NCBI GenBank assembly: GCA_903861005.1
Contig: CAIOSP010000061.1
Location: forward strand, 1-38,875
Length of the DNA: 38,875 nt
Reading direction: 5' to 3'
Source: an uncultured Pseudomonadota bacterium
Lineage (GTDB): Bacteria > Myxococcota_A > UBA796 > GCA-2862545
Shown piece after piece: positions 22,929-33,586 of this stretch; position 1 is the stretch's first letter; each line of letters begins with the position of its first letter. Below the pieces are notes generated by a model. That model was not told the origin of the DNA. It was given only the letters and a program-made list of their open reading frames with translations, and made no database searches. The position numbers were made by a program, and so were the translations under genes.

Positions 22929-25205
22929 CTACGGCGTCGGACCCGGCACCGAAGCAGACGGTGGCGCCTCGGCCGGCGCCGGGGCCGGCGGAGCGGCGGG
23001 CGCGGGCGCGGGAGCCGCAGCGGCGGGGGCCGCGGGGGCCTCCGCGGGTGCTGCGGGCGCGGCAGGCTCAGGCTTCGGGTCGAGGTAGGTCGGCTTGACC
23101 CAGAACCACCCGACCAGCGCCATGGCGACCAGCACCAGCAGCGTGATCCAGCGGTTGCGACGGCGCGCGGCCCGATCCATGAACGGGTCCTCCAGGCTCC
23201 ATCCGGCGCCAGGCGGCAGCGCCTTGATGTCGGTGAAGGTGGTGCCCATCGGGATGTTCATCGCGATGCGGCCGTTGATCGCCCAGCCATTGCCCTCGAG
23301 CAGCGGGCCGATGGTGCGCTGCCGGAGCTTGAGCCCGGCGATGAGCATCGACGGCCCGGAGATCACGAGCATCAGCCCGCCGAGCGCCAGCGGCATCAGG
23401 TAGATCGGCAACTGCAAGAAGCCGGTGACGGCGGCGGTCAGCATGGCGCCGATGGTGCCCAAGGCCAGACCGATGACACCAAAGATACCGGCGAACTTGG
23501 CGATGTCGAAGGGCGCGCTGGGAGGCGTGGCGGCCTTGACTTGGTCGGCAGCGCCAGCGACGTGCGCGGTGGCCTGATCGTGGACCTTCGCGTCCTCCGC
23601 GCTCGCGAACTTCTCGATCTGCGTCTCGATCAGCGACACAACCTTCTTGTACGGCGTCCAGAACGCCTGCTGGATGCTGATCGGGTTCTCGATGAGCTTG
23701 GTGATCTCAGCATCCCAGTCCACGCCCTTGCGGTCGTAGAACACGCCCCGACGGCCGACCATCAGGTAGTCGCTGTCGCCCTGGGTGAACGCGGCGACGA
23801 TGTGCATCGACTCGCCAGACAGGCGCGTCAGGTGGCAGTACGCCAGGCACATCTTGGCCATTCCGGCGACCGCCGCGTGGGCGGCCACGTCGTCGACGCG
23901 CACGCACAGACCACACGCGCGCTCGTCCAGGTAGAGCGTGCCCGCCTGAAACACCGCCTGCGTGCTGCGGTCGTAGAAGGACGCGAAGTTCACGAAGTTG
24001 CGGATCAGCACGCCCAGGTCCCGGTGGAAGCGCACCAGCTTCTCCACGTCCTGCAGCGCCACAAGCTCCGGCCCCAGCGCCGCGTCGCGCTCGATCAGCG
24101 CCGTCAGCCGGGCCTTGCCGTCCCCGGCGAGCAGCTCGCGCACGCGGGCCACACCAAGGCCCTCGACGGGGCCGCCCGCCTTGGAGCGCAGCCACGCCTC
24201 GTAGGGCGCCATCGCCACCTTCACCTTCTCCCACGTCGCCTCATCCAAGGTGGTGGCGCCTGCGCCGAGCAGCGGCACGACGACGGCGTCGCGCAGCGCG
24301 CTCAGCACGTCGGACCACGCCGGGTTCACACCGACGGACAGGTCGAGCGCGCGCCCAGGCGCGACCAGCTGGAGCGGCAGCCCCGCGACGTCGGCGCCCA
24401 GCGTGGAGAGGTCCTGCACGGCGAGCGCCGCGTAGGTGTCGGCGGAGCGGTTGAGCGCCTCAGCCGCGCGACCGTCGAAGGCCGCGATCCGGCACCGCGC
24501 GAAGTAGTCGTCGACCTTGGCGCGGACGGCCAGCAGCGCCTCGTGCGCGGCGGGCGTGGCGTCGCCCAGGGCCAGCGCGCCGGCCTCACCGGTGGTCCAC
24601 CAATCCGCGAAGGCCTGGAGGTCCGCGTAGAACGCGTCCACGCGGGCCTGGCTCACGCCCACCTTGCCGCTGCGATCCACGTCCGCCGCATGCGTGGAGA
24701 TGATCAGCTCGATCAGGGCCTTGCTGTCGTCGTCCTCGGCCGCATCGGCCGGGATGACGCCGTCGCCGTTGAAGCGCGTCGTCGCGAAGATCGCCACGGT
24801 GTCGCTGGCGTCGGCCACTGAGATGGCCACGGCGTTGGACTTGCCCAGGTTGGCCAGCACGCGGCGCGCGCCGAGCAGCACGGACTTGCCGGTCGACGTG
24901 GAGTCGTCGATGGCGGCGAGCGGGAGCGCGTCGGCGTGGACGAGCATGGACGCCGGGTCCTTGAGGAGCGCGACCGCCCAGTCCACGGCGCCGATCAGCT
25001 CAGGCGGGCGGATGCGCCCGTCGCCGTCGGTGTCGATCAGGTCGAGCGTGCGCCCCTCGATCTCCATGCCGCGCGTGGGGCAGGACAGGGCCACCCACAG
25101 CTTGCGGTCGAGGGAGCGCAGGTTGCGCAGGTCGTCCGAGGTCTCGATCAGGACTTGATCCAGGCCGCCCGCACGAAAAAAACGCCACTCGTACATGTCC
25201 GACAT
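22929..25205 (-). CDS. Large EF-hand membrane protein, unknown function
   Basis: 758 residues. A canonical EF-hand loop DTDGDGRIRPPE (58-69) has all calcium ligands in place, and two looser copies follow (FNGDGVIPADAA and DVDRSGKVGVSQ). A long soluble, mostly helical region leads to two transmembrane helices (about 570-625, FAGIFGVIGLALGTIGAM and LPIYLMPLALGGLMLVI). A third lies near 690-708 (WITLLVLVAMALVGWFWV), and the protein ends in a Pro/Ala-rich tail of about 50 residues. No signal peptide is seen, so the EF-hands are probably cytoplasmic. I do not know a characterised homologue. The ATG at 25205 follows GGGGAA. It lies upstream of the lipase gene with a 131-bp gap. Confidence 0.85.
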   Translation of the reverse strand: MSDMYEWRFFRAGGLDQVLIETSDDLRNLRSLDRKLWVALSCPTRGMEIEGRTLDLIDTDGDGRIRPPELIGAVDWAVALLKDPASMLVHADALPLAAIDDSTSTGKSVLLGARRVLANLGKSNAVAISVADASDTVAIFATTRFNGDGVIPADAAEDDDSKALIELIISTHAADVDRSGKVGVSQARVDAFYADLQAFADWWTTGEAGALALGDATPAAHEALLAVRAKVDDYFARCRIAAFDGRAAEALNRSADTYAALAVQDLSTLGADVAGLPLQLVAPGRALDLSVGVNPAWSDVLSALRDAVVVPLLGAGATTLDEATWEKVKVAMAPYEAWLRSKAGGPVEGLGVARVRELLAGDGKARLTALIERDAALGPELVALQDVEKLVRFHRDLGVLIRNFVNFASFYDRSTQAVFQAGTLYLDERACGLCVRVDDVAAHAAVAGMAKMCLAYCHLTRLSGESMHIVAAFTQGDSDYLMVGRRGVFYDRKGVDWDAEITKLIENPISIQQAFWTPYKKVVSLIETQIEKFASAEDAKVHDQATAHVAGAADQVKAATPPSAPFDIAKFAGIFGVIGLALGTIGAMLTAAVTGFLQLPIYLMPLALGGLMLVISGPSMLIAGLKLRQRTIGPLLEGNGWAINGRIAMNIPMGTTFTDIKALPPGAGWSLEDPFMDRAARRRNRWITLLVLVAMALVGWFWVKPTYLDPKPEPAAPAAPAEAPAAPAAAAPAPAPAAPPAPAPAEAPPSASVPGPTP

Positions 25206-25301
25206 CTGTTCCCCAAAGCGCGCACCATAAGGGCGCGGCGCAAGCTAACCCCGAGCGGGCGTACACAAGCGATAGGGCCTTTCCTTAGGCTTACAGACGG
25301 C

Positions 25302-25937
25302 TCAGGCCGCGGCCGGGGCCTTGCTCGCGTAGCGCTTCACGAAAACGAACGCGACGCCCATCGCCACCACGAAGAGCACGAACGGCATCAGCTCATGCTG
25401 GAGCGCCGCGCGCATGGCGTCGGGGTTGTTGAGCATGTCCGGATGGGCACCCAGCACCGACGAGCCGACCCAGGCCAGGATCGCCGACCAGACAAACGAC
25501 CCGACGAAGGTCACCGCGCAGAACCGGGCGAACGGGACGCGCACCAGGCCCGCAGGGAAGCCGATCAGGTGGCGCAGCACCGGCAGCAGCCGCGCGAAGA
25601 AGATGCCGCCGACCGCGTAGTCGGCGAGCCAGCGCTCGGCGAGGTCGAGCTTGTCCGGCGGGAGCAGGAAGTAGCGGCCCCAACGCGCCACGAACGCGCG
25701 CCCTACGGTGTAGGTCAGCGCGTAGCAGAGCGCGCTGCCAAACGTAGAGCCCGCCGCACCCGACAGCACAACGCCCCAGAACGAGAGCTTGCCCTGCGCC
25801 GCCCAGTAGGCCGCCGGCGGGATGATCACCTCAGACGGGATCGGGACGATCGTGCTCTCGATCGCCATCAGCACGAACACGCCGACGTACCCCCACTCCA
25901 GGACGCTCTCGAACCACCAGCGGATCAGCTCATGCAT
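25302..25937 (-). CDS. DedA/VTT-domain membrane protein
   Basis: 211 residues with the DedA family core: FVLMAIESTIVPIPSEVIIP (about 21-40), GSALCYALTYTVGR, and FFARLLPVLRHLIGFPAGL with the Arg and Gly residues conserved in lipid-scramblase-type DedA proteins, then helices to the C-terminus. DedA proteins are thought to flip undecaprenyl phosphate or other lipids and to support proton-motive-force and envelope integrity. GGAG is upstream of the ATG at 25937. It is 51 bp after the methyltransferase gene on the same strand. Confidence 0.92.
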   Translation of the reverse strand: MHELIRWWFESVLEWGYVGVFVLMAIESTIVPIPSEVIIPPAAYWAAQGKLSFWGVVLSGAAGSTFGSALCYALTYTVGRAFVARWGRYFLLPPDKLDLAERWLADYAVGGIFFARLLPVLRHLIGFPAGLVRVPFARFCAVTFVGSFVWSAILAWVGSSVLGAHPDMLNNPDAMRAALQHELMPFVLFVVAMGVAFVFVKRYASKAPAAA

Positions 25938-25988
25938 GTCTAGGCACTCCAGCGCCGCGGGCGCGGGCTTGGGTTCGGGACGTCGTGC

Positions 25989-26594
25989 TCAGTTCTCGTC
26001 GTCGGGCGCGTACCCGACCCAGGTAGCCCGCAGGCACCACGCGGCGGCGCCGATCGGGTGGACCAGGCTCTCAAACCGGACCTCGTCGACCGACTCCACC
26101 CAGGCACGCTCCTGCACCCAGGCGATCAGATCGTCGCGCGACACGCGCCGCGGGCCACCGATCGAGGTCTCCCGGTCGCTGAACGCGATCACGATCAACG
26201 TGCCGCCGGTCTTGAGGTGCTGCCCGACGATGTCGAGGTAGCTCTCGCGGCCCTCGTCCGTCAGCGCGTGGAAGAAGCCACAGTCGAGGACCGTGTCGAA
26301 GGGCCCGCCCAGATCACCGAGCATGAACACGTCAGACTGCGCGTACGTCGGGTGGATGTCGCGCTGCTCGGACTTGGCCCGCGCCCGCGCGAGCGCCATG
26401 CCCGACATGTCCACGCCGACAACCTCATGGCCGCAAGAGGTCAGGAAGATCGCGTTCTCTCCCGTGCCGCAGCCCACGTCCAGCACCCGACCAAACACGT
26501 GTCCGGCCCGCTCCAGGTCGACCACCGCCCCTTGGGGGCGGCCAATCTCCCAGGGCGGCGTGCCTCGGTACATCTGGTCGAACGGGTTGGCCAC
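25989..26594 (-). CDS. Class I SAM-dependent methyltransferase
   Basis: 201 residues with motif I VLDVGCGTGENA (37-48), the ribose-binding acidic residue in VVGVDMSGMAL, motif IV FDTVLDCGFFHAL and motif VI LKTGGTLIVIAF. The opening FDQMYRGTPPWEIGRPQ resembles thiopurine/tellurite-type small-molecule methyltransferases, so a small-molecule substrate is likelier than nucleic acid. The GTG start at 26594 follows GGAGGG at proper spacing. It is 21 bp from the Nudix gene and likely in its operon. Confidence 0.88.
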   Translation of the reverse strand: MANPFDQMYRGTPPWEIGRPQGAVVDLERAGHVFGRVLDVGCGTGENAIFLTSCGHEVVGVDMSGMALARARAKSEQRDIHPTYAQSDVFMLGDLGGPFDTVLDCGFFHALTDEGRESYLDIVGQHLKTGGTLIVIAFSDRETSIGGPRRVSRDDLIAWVQERAWVESVDEVRFESLVHPIGAAAWCLRATWVGYAPDDEN

Positions 26595-26615
26595 AGCGCC
26601 CTCCGCTGACCGCGC

Positions 26616-27041
26616 TTAACCGGATCGGGGCCGCTGCTGGAATCGACCCGCCGCTTGGAGCATCGTCCCCGCGAACCAGTCTGCCATGTCGGTGCCGTCG
26701 ACGGGGATCCAGGCAAACGCCTCGTGCTCGTCGGAGAGGGTGAGCCGTCCCCCCTCCCACACGCCCGCGAACGCGATCCCGAGCCCATCCAGGCCGGTCG
26801 ACGTGAACTGATGGGGCCAGACGAACAAGGGCTCTGGGTCCACCCGCCAGCGCGCGTTCGGGCCTAGCTCCTCACGCAGCTCTCGGGAGACCGCGTCCAT
26901 CCAGGGCTCGGCCATCTCGTCGGCGCCCAGGCGGCCGCCGGGCAGGTCGCCTTGCCGAGATTCGCGGTCGCGCAGCACCAGCATCCGGTCGCCGTCGACC
27001 AGGAACACCTTGAGGGTGATCTCGAACCGTCCGGGCCGCAC
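26616..27041 (-). CDS. Nudix hydrolase
   Basis: 141 residues. The Nudix box is present as G-ADEMA-E-PWMDAVS-RELREELG (about 39-59), which fits the G-x5-E-x7-RE-x2-EE-x-G pattern that binds Mg and cleaves nucleoside diphosphate-linked substrates. A strand start (EITLKVFLVDGDRMLVLRDR) precedes it, giving the usual fold. The substrate cannot be told. Its GTG start abuts the stop of the GGDEF-EAL gene (TAGGTG, 27039-27044), so translation is likely coupled. Confidence 0.92.
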   Translation of the reverse strand: MRPGRFEITLKVFLVDGDRMLVLRDRESRQGDLPGGRLGADEMAEPWMDAVSRELREELGPNARWRVDPEPLFVWPHQFTSTGLDGLGIAFAGVWEGGRLTLSDEHEAFAWIPVDGTDMADWFAGTMLQAAGRFQQRPRSG

Positions 27042-29705
27042 CTAGACGCGCCGCCGCAGCTCGTGGACGTTGTCCGGAGGCGGCGGAGCGCCCGCGGGCA
27101 TCATGCGCTCGAACAAGCGGCTGCCGTTGCGGAGCAGCGCCTCAGCGTCGGCCGCGGGCACCGGACGGCACAGGCCGTAGCCCTGCAGGTAGTCGCAGCC
27201 GTAGCGGCAGAGCAGCTCGAACTGGGCGACCGTCTCCACCCCTTCGGCGACGACCTCGAGGTTCAGGCTGCCCGCCAGCGCGATGATCCCGCGCACCAGC
27301 GCCTGGTTGTCGGCGCTCTGCGCCAGGTCGCGCAAGAAGGTACGGTCGAGCTTGAGGCGGTCGAAGGGGAAGCGGCGAAGGTAGGCGAGCGCCGAGTAGC
27401 CGGTGCCGAAGTCGTCGAGCGCGATCGACACGCCCAGCTCCTTGAGCGAGGTCAACGTGCGGCGGGCGGCCTCCGGGTCCTTCATGGCGGACGTCTCAGT
27501 GACCTCGATCTGGATCCACGCCGGATCGGCGCCCGTCTCCACCAGGATGGCGCGGACGATGTCGACCAGATCGGGCAGGGCCAGCTGACGGGCGGAGAGG
27601 TTGATCGCCACGACCGGGACGTCGATCCCGCGCGAGCGCCACTCGACCAGCTGGTTGCAAGCGGTCCGGAGCACCCACTCGCCGATCGGCACGATCAGGC
27701 CGGACTCTTCGGCCAGCGGGATGAAGCGGCTGGGCGGGACCAGCCCCAACTCCGGCGAGTTCCAGCGGATCAGCGCCTCGAACGCGCCGATCTTGCCGTC
27801 CTTGACCGCGACCTCTGGCTGGTAGTGCAGCTCGAAGTCGCCGCGCTCGACGGCGATCGCCAGCTTGTTCTTCATCTCGACGATGTCGGACAGGCGCTGA
27901 TCCAGGGCCAGATCGAAGCGCTCGACGGTGCCGCGCCCCTTCTCCTTGGCCTGGTACATGGCCAGATCGGCGTTGCGGACGAGCTGGACGGAGTCACGCC
28001 CGTCCGCCGGGAAGACCGCCACGCCCACGCTGGCGCCCACGCGGACCTCGTTGCTGCCCAGGCGCACGGGCACGCGGACCGCGTCGCGCAGGCGCTTGGC
28101 CACGCCCATCGCCTCCTCAGCGGCCTCCACGTTGGGCAGCAGCACCAGGAACTCGTCGCCGCCCTGACGGGCGATCACGTCGCCCTCGCGCAGCGTGCCG
28201 GACACGCGGGCCGCCACCTCGCGGAGCAGCTCGTCGCCAGCCTCGTGCCCCAAGGTGTCGTTGACCTCCTTGAAGTGATCGAGGTCGAGGAACAGCACCG
28301 CGACGCTCTCGCGGGAGTCGTCCGCCGCACGCAGGACGCGGTCCAGGGTGTCCTGGAACGACAGGCGGTTGGGCAGACCGGTCAGCGGGTCGTGGTAGGC
28401 CAGGAACCGGATGCGCTCCTCGGCCAGGCGGCGCTCCGTGACGTCGCGCATCACGAAGGACGCGAACTTCTCGCCCGCGTGCTCCACGAGCGACGCGTGG
28501 ATCTCTACGTCGAGCGGGTTGCTGCCAGTCCCCCGACGCAGCGCCGTCTGCCAGCCGATCACGCGGTCGCCCGTCCGGATCTGCTCGAGCGCCTCGTTCA
28601 CCTCTTCCGGCTCGGCCTCAAACAGCTCGGGCACGGTGAGCGTGGTGGCGTCACCGCGCGCGATGCCCAACATGCGTCGCGCCGCCTGGTTCACGCGCAT
28701 CAGCTGCCAGCCGTCCAGGCGGGCCATGAAGATGCCCTCGGACGAGCGCTCGACGAACGCCTCGTACAGCCGCTGCGTGCCACGCCGGGCCTCGTCGACC
28801 TCCAGCAAGCGGCCGAGCAGGGCCGACAGGATCACGACCAGCGCCGCGCCGACGCCGACCAGCGCGCCCAACAGGTAGACCAGCGCGTGCTTGCCCTGCG
28901 CGGTGATCGCGCGCGGCTGGACGACGCCGACCACCACGCCCGGGCTGCCCGACATGTCACGGACGACCCGATACGCGCCGACCCGCTCCGACCCGAGCAG
29001 CTCGACCAAGTCGTCCTTGCCGCCCATGCGAGTCACGACCTCCTTGTTCTCCTTGGAGGTGGTGTTGTCCTGCACGCCCCAAGCTTGGACCGGCACGCCC
29101 AGGGTGACCGACCACCGGCTGGTCACGCTCTCGTCGAGCCGACGCAGGATCACGACCGAGCCCACCACCGGCCCCTTGCCGTCCAGCGAGGCGATCGGGC
29201 GTGCTGCGGCCAGGAACGTGCGGGTGGGGAGCGACAGGACGCCCGCGCGCTGCTCACCCGCCCCGCGGAAGCGTGCCCAGATGCCGATCCCGGCTACCTC
29301 TTGAAGCAAGTCCGCCGGCGTCGACTCAAACCCGCCGCCGTCCGCGGACAGCATGCGGGCGACGATTTGGCGGCCCTCAGTGTCGAAGAACAGGGCGCCG
29401 TCCACGTGCAGGACGTGCATCACCCTAGGCGTGACGAGCTCATCCAGCAGGGCCGCGTCGCGCGTGGCGACGTACTCGGCCGCGACGGTGGACATGGTCC
29501 AGGGGCCGACCGTGTCCTGCAGGTTGCCCAGGTCATCGGCGAGCAGCGAGCGCGCCCGGTCGGCGTCAGCCGCCGCACCAGACCGCTCAAGATCCCGGTA
29601 CCCCGCCAAGAACAGGTACGAGAGCACCACGTAGACCAAGGTCAACGTGGACGCGACCACGACAGTGGCCCCGAGCAGGATCCGCGCTCTCAACGTGCCT
29701 TGCAT
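27042..29705 (-). CDS. CHASE4-like sensor with PAS, GGDEF and EAL domains
   Basis: 887 residues. The first transmembrane helix (about 10-33) and a second (about 270-298) bracket a periplasmic CHASE4-like sensor. A PAS domain (about 312-425) follows, ending RDVTERRLAEERI. GGDEF is intact at 515-519, with the inhibitory I-site R506-x-x-D509 five residues upstream, so diguanylate cyclase activity with product inhibition is possible. The EAL domain starts at E643-A-L and keeps VTETSAM, DDFGTGYSALAYLRRF, KLDRTFL and VAEGVET, so phosphodiesterase activity is also possible. The net c-di-GMP output cannot be predicted. GAGGTCC lies upstream of the ATG. The next gene (Nudix) begins directly at its stop. 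Confidence 0.95.
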   Translation of the reverse strand: MQGTLRARILLGATVVVASTLTLVYVVLSYLFLAGYRDLERSGAAADADRARSLLADDLGNLQDTVGPWTMSTVAAEYVATRDAALLDELVTPRVMHVLHVDGALFFDTEGRQIVARMLSADGGGFESTPADLLQEVAGIGIWARFRGAGEQRAGVLSLPTRTFLAAARPIASLDGKGPVVGSVVILRRLDESVTSRWSVTLGVPVQAWGVQDNTTSKENKEVVTRMGGKDDLVELLGSERVGAYRVVRDMSGSPGVVVGVVQPRAITAQGKHALVYLLGALVGVGAALVVILSALLGRLLEVDEARRGTQRLYEAFVERSSEGIFMARLDGWQLMRVNQAARRMLGIARGDATTLTVPELFEAEPEEVNEALEQIRTGDRVIGWQTALRRGTGSNPLDVEIHASLVEHAGEKFASFVMRDVTERRLAEERIRFLAYHDPLTGLPNRLSFQDTLDRVLRAADDSRESVAVLFLDLDHFKEVNDTLGHEAGDELLREVAARVSGTLREGDVIARQGGDEFLVLLPNVEAAEEAMGVAKRLRDAVRVPVRLGSNEVRVGASVGVAVFPADGRDSVQLVRNADLAMYQAKEKGRGTVERFDLALDQRLSDIVEMKNKLAIAVERGDFELHYQPEVAVKDGKIGAFEALIRWNSPELGLVPPSRFIPLAEESGLIVPIGEWVLRTACNQLVEWRSRGIDVPVVAINLSARQLALPDLVDIVRAILVETGADPAWIQIEVTETSAMKDPEAARRTLTSLKELGVSIALDDFGTGYSALAYLRRFPFDRLKLDRTFLRDLAQSADNQALVRGIIALAGSLNLEVVAEGVETVAQFELLCRYGCDYLQGYGLCRPVPAADAEALLRNGSRLFERMMPAGAPPPPDNVHELRRRV

Positions 29706-29723
29706 TCGACGCGGACCTCAGCG

Positions 29724-29756
29724 CGAACCCGTGGACCTGGATTCTCTCACGGTTCG
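29724..29756. promoter_or_regulatory. Imperfect inverted repeat in the hppA/GGDEF divergent gap
   Basis: CGAACCCGTG (29724-29733) and CACGGTTCG (29748-29756) are complementary apart from one bulged C. The element lies in the 185-bp gap between divergent hppA and the GGDEF-EAL gene, nearer the latter. It might be an operator or a leader hairpin. The rest of the gap shows no clear promoter hexamers. Confidence 0.3.
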
Positions 29757-29890
29757 GGTCTATCCCGCCAATCTGAAGCCGCTCCGTGCGATCGTGTTCG
29801 TAATTCCACGGCTGTGCGTGCCAATTCGCCTCAAATCAAGTAGACGGGCCCGCCGACGAGGAGCACCTGTTTCGGGGCTCCCAGGGGAAC

Positions 29891-31975
<2,085 letters not shown>

Positions 31976-31981
31976 TCGGCC

Positions 31982-31995
31982 GGGCCTTCGGGCCC
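31982..31995 (+). terminator. Small UUCG hairpin after hppA
   Basis: GGGCC-TTCG-GGCCC forms a 5-bp stem with an extra-stable UUCG loop, 7 nt past the hppA stop. It has no T-tract and probably assists the stronger hairpin 15 nt further on. Confidence 0.45.
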
Positions 31996-32010
31996 TGTGT
32001 GCTCGCTTCC

Positions 32011-32048
32011 GAGGCCCGGACGGTTCGCCGTCCGGGCCTCTTGCGTTT
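32011..32048 (+). terminator. Strong intrinsic terminator after hppA
   Basis: GAGGCCCGGACGG (32011-32023) and CCGTCCGGGCCTC (32028-32040) make a perfect 13-bp stem closed by TTCG. The T-rich tract TTGCGTTT follows, the expected shape for a Rho-independent terminator. Confidence 0.92.
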
Positions 32049-32091
32049 GGACACGGTACGTTTGAGCCGTTGAACGCAACCGGGAGCGCAC

Positions 32092-32421
32092 ATGATCCAG
32101 GACACCCTCAAACGGCTTGAGTCACGGCTCGCCGACGGGAGTCTGCCCGCCGACAAGCGCGCCGAGCTGCTCGCGCTGGTCGCGCAGCTCAAGTCGGAGC
32201 TGGACGCGCTCTCCGCGACCCACCCCGACGCCGCCCGCAGCATCGCCGGGTTCACCGACGTCTCCGCGCACGAGGCCACCCGCGACGCGCCCAACACCGC
32301 GCTCGTCGACCTGTCCCTCCGCGGACTGCAGCAGTCGGTCCTGGGCTTGGAGGAGACCAACCCCAAGCTCGTCACCGCGGTCAACGCTGTGGCAGTCGCC
32401 CTGTCGAACTTCGGCTTCTAG
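32092..32421 (+). CDS. DUF4404-like small protein
   Basis: 109 residues, mostly helical: an N-terminal coiled-coil-like stretch ([32 protein letters not shown]), a loop, then [39 protein letters not shown]. The pattern, with the closing NPKLxxAxNxxxxxLSNxGF, is that of DUF4404 proteins, whose function is unknown. GGGAGC precedes the ATG. It sits alone between the hppA terminator and the pst operon. Confidence 0.8.
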   Translation: MIQDTLKRLESRLADGSLPADKRAELLALVAQLKSELDALSATHPDAARSIAGFTDVSAHEATRDAPNTALVDLSLRGLQQSVLGLEETNPKLVTAVNAVAVALSNFGF

Positions 32422-32483
32422 GGGCCGGGGAGCGCGCCGCGATCAGGCTTTTCGTGGGCGATGGCCCCCAAGTCGCCACGCTG

Positions 32484-32501
32484 CTGTCACCGCATTGTCA
32501 C
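32484..32501 (+). promoter_or_regulatory. Pho box upstream of pstS
   Basis: CTGTCAC (32484-32490), CGCA and TTGTCAC (32495-32501) are two 7-bp direct repeats in 11-bp phase, close to the PhoB consensus CTGTCAT-N4-CTGTCAT. It ends 23 bp before the pstS ATG, where PhoB would replace a -35 element. The operon is therefore probably induced by phosphate limitation. Confidence 0.88.
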
Positions 32502-32524
32502 AGCAGATCCATTAGGTGCCGACG

Positions 32525-33586
32525 ATGCCGGGGATCCGATTGCCGAGGCCAAACCTCATCCGCCTGCGCCACGCGGCCGCGCGCGCGGTCTTGCTGGCCT
32601 CGTGCGTGGGCTGTTGGTCCACGCCGCAGGCCTCAGATCCGTCCGCCCCGATCTTGGTGATCGACGGCTCCAGCACGGTCTACCCAACCGCCGAAGCCGT
32701 GGCCGAGGCGCTGCTGGAGCGCGGCCTGGAGAGCCGAATCACCGTTGGGATCAGCGGCACGGGCGGCGGCTTCCGCAAGCTGTGCGCGGGCGAGTCCACC
32801 ATCGCCACCGCGTCGCGGCCCATCCGCACCCCTGAGGAGCAGGCCTGCGCGGCGAACCACGTCGCCTACGTCGAGCTGCCGTTCGGGTGGGATGGCGTCG
32901 CGGTCGTGGTGAACCCGGCGAACACCTGGACCAAGTCACTCACCGTGGCGCAGCTCCGCACCATCTGGGCGCCGGCGGCCCAGGGCACGGTCACCACCTG
33001 GCGTCAGGTCGACCCCAGCTGGCCCGATGAGCCGGTCCACCTGTACGGCGCGGGCGTGGACTCCGGCACCTACGACTACTTCACCCGCGCGATCGTCGGG
33101 TCGGAGCACAGCTCGCGCGGCGACTTTACCGCCAGCGAGGACGACAACATCCTGGTCCAAGGCATCAGCGCAGACCGCGGCGCGCTGGGCTTCATGGGCC
33201 TGGACTACACGGCCGAAGCGGCGGACCGGATGCGCGTCGTGCCGATCGACGACGGCGACCCGCGCAATGGCGACGGGCCCATCCTCCCCACCCCGGCGAC
33301 GGTGGCGGACGCGACCTACCAGCCGCTCACCCGGCCGGTCTTCCTCTACGTTCGCGCGGACCAGGCCAAGCGCCCCGACGTCCAGGCCTTCGTTCGCCTG
33401 CTGCTGGGCGCTGAGGGCCGCCGCCTGATGACTGAGCTGGGCGAGGTCGCGCTCTCCGAGCCGCTGACGGCCGCCGCGCGCGCCCGCTTCGAGGCCGGCA
33501 CCACCGGGACGATGTTCCCCGGCGGGTCGCAAGTCGGCGTGGATCTGGCCACACAGCTGGGTCTTGCCCCGGCGGTCGCCCCGTGA
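32525..33586 (+). CDS. pstS: PstS, phosphate-binding lipoprotein of the Pst transporter
   Basis: 353 residues from the ATG at 32525; a GTG nine bases earlier is an alternative. A lipobox LASC (24-27) makes Cys27 the lipid anchor. The phosphate-binding PBP fold shows VIDGSSTVYPTAEAVAEA, GISGTGGGFRKLCAGE and GAGVDSGTYDYFTRAI, the S/G/T-rich loops that hold phosphate. It delivers phosphate to PstCA. The stop overlaps the pstC start (GTGA). The Pho box leaves almost no room for a leader, so the mRNA 5' end is probably very short. Confidence 0.93.
   Translation: MPGIRLPRPNLIRLRHAAARAVLLASCVGCWSTPQASDPSAPILVIDGSSTVYPTAEAVAEALLERGLESRITVGISGTGGGFRKLCAGESTIATASRPIRTPEEQACAANHVAYVELPFGWDGVAVVVNPANTWTKSLTVAQLRTIWAPAAQGTVTTWRQVDPSWPDEPVHLYGAGVDSGTYDYFTRAIVGSEHSSRGDFTASEDDNILVQGISADRGALGFMGLDYTAEAADRMRVVPIDDGDPRNGDGPILPTPATVADATYQPLTRPVFLYVRADQAKRPDVQAFVRLLLGAEGRRLMTELGEVALSEPLTAAARARFEAGTTGTMFPGGSQVGVDLATQLGLAPAVAP

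Noticed and set aside
26952..29843. 963-codon plus-strand frame opposite the GGDEF-EAL gene
   Set aside because: A GC-bias shadow: translation is His/Arg/Asp/Gln-rich, without recognisable domains, and the opposite strand has complete conserved domains.
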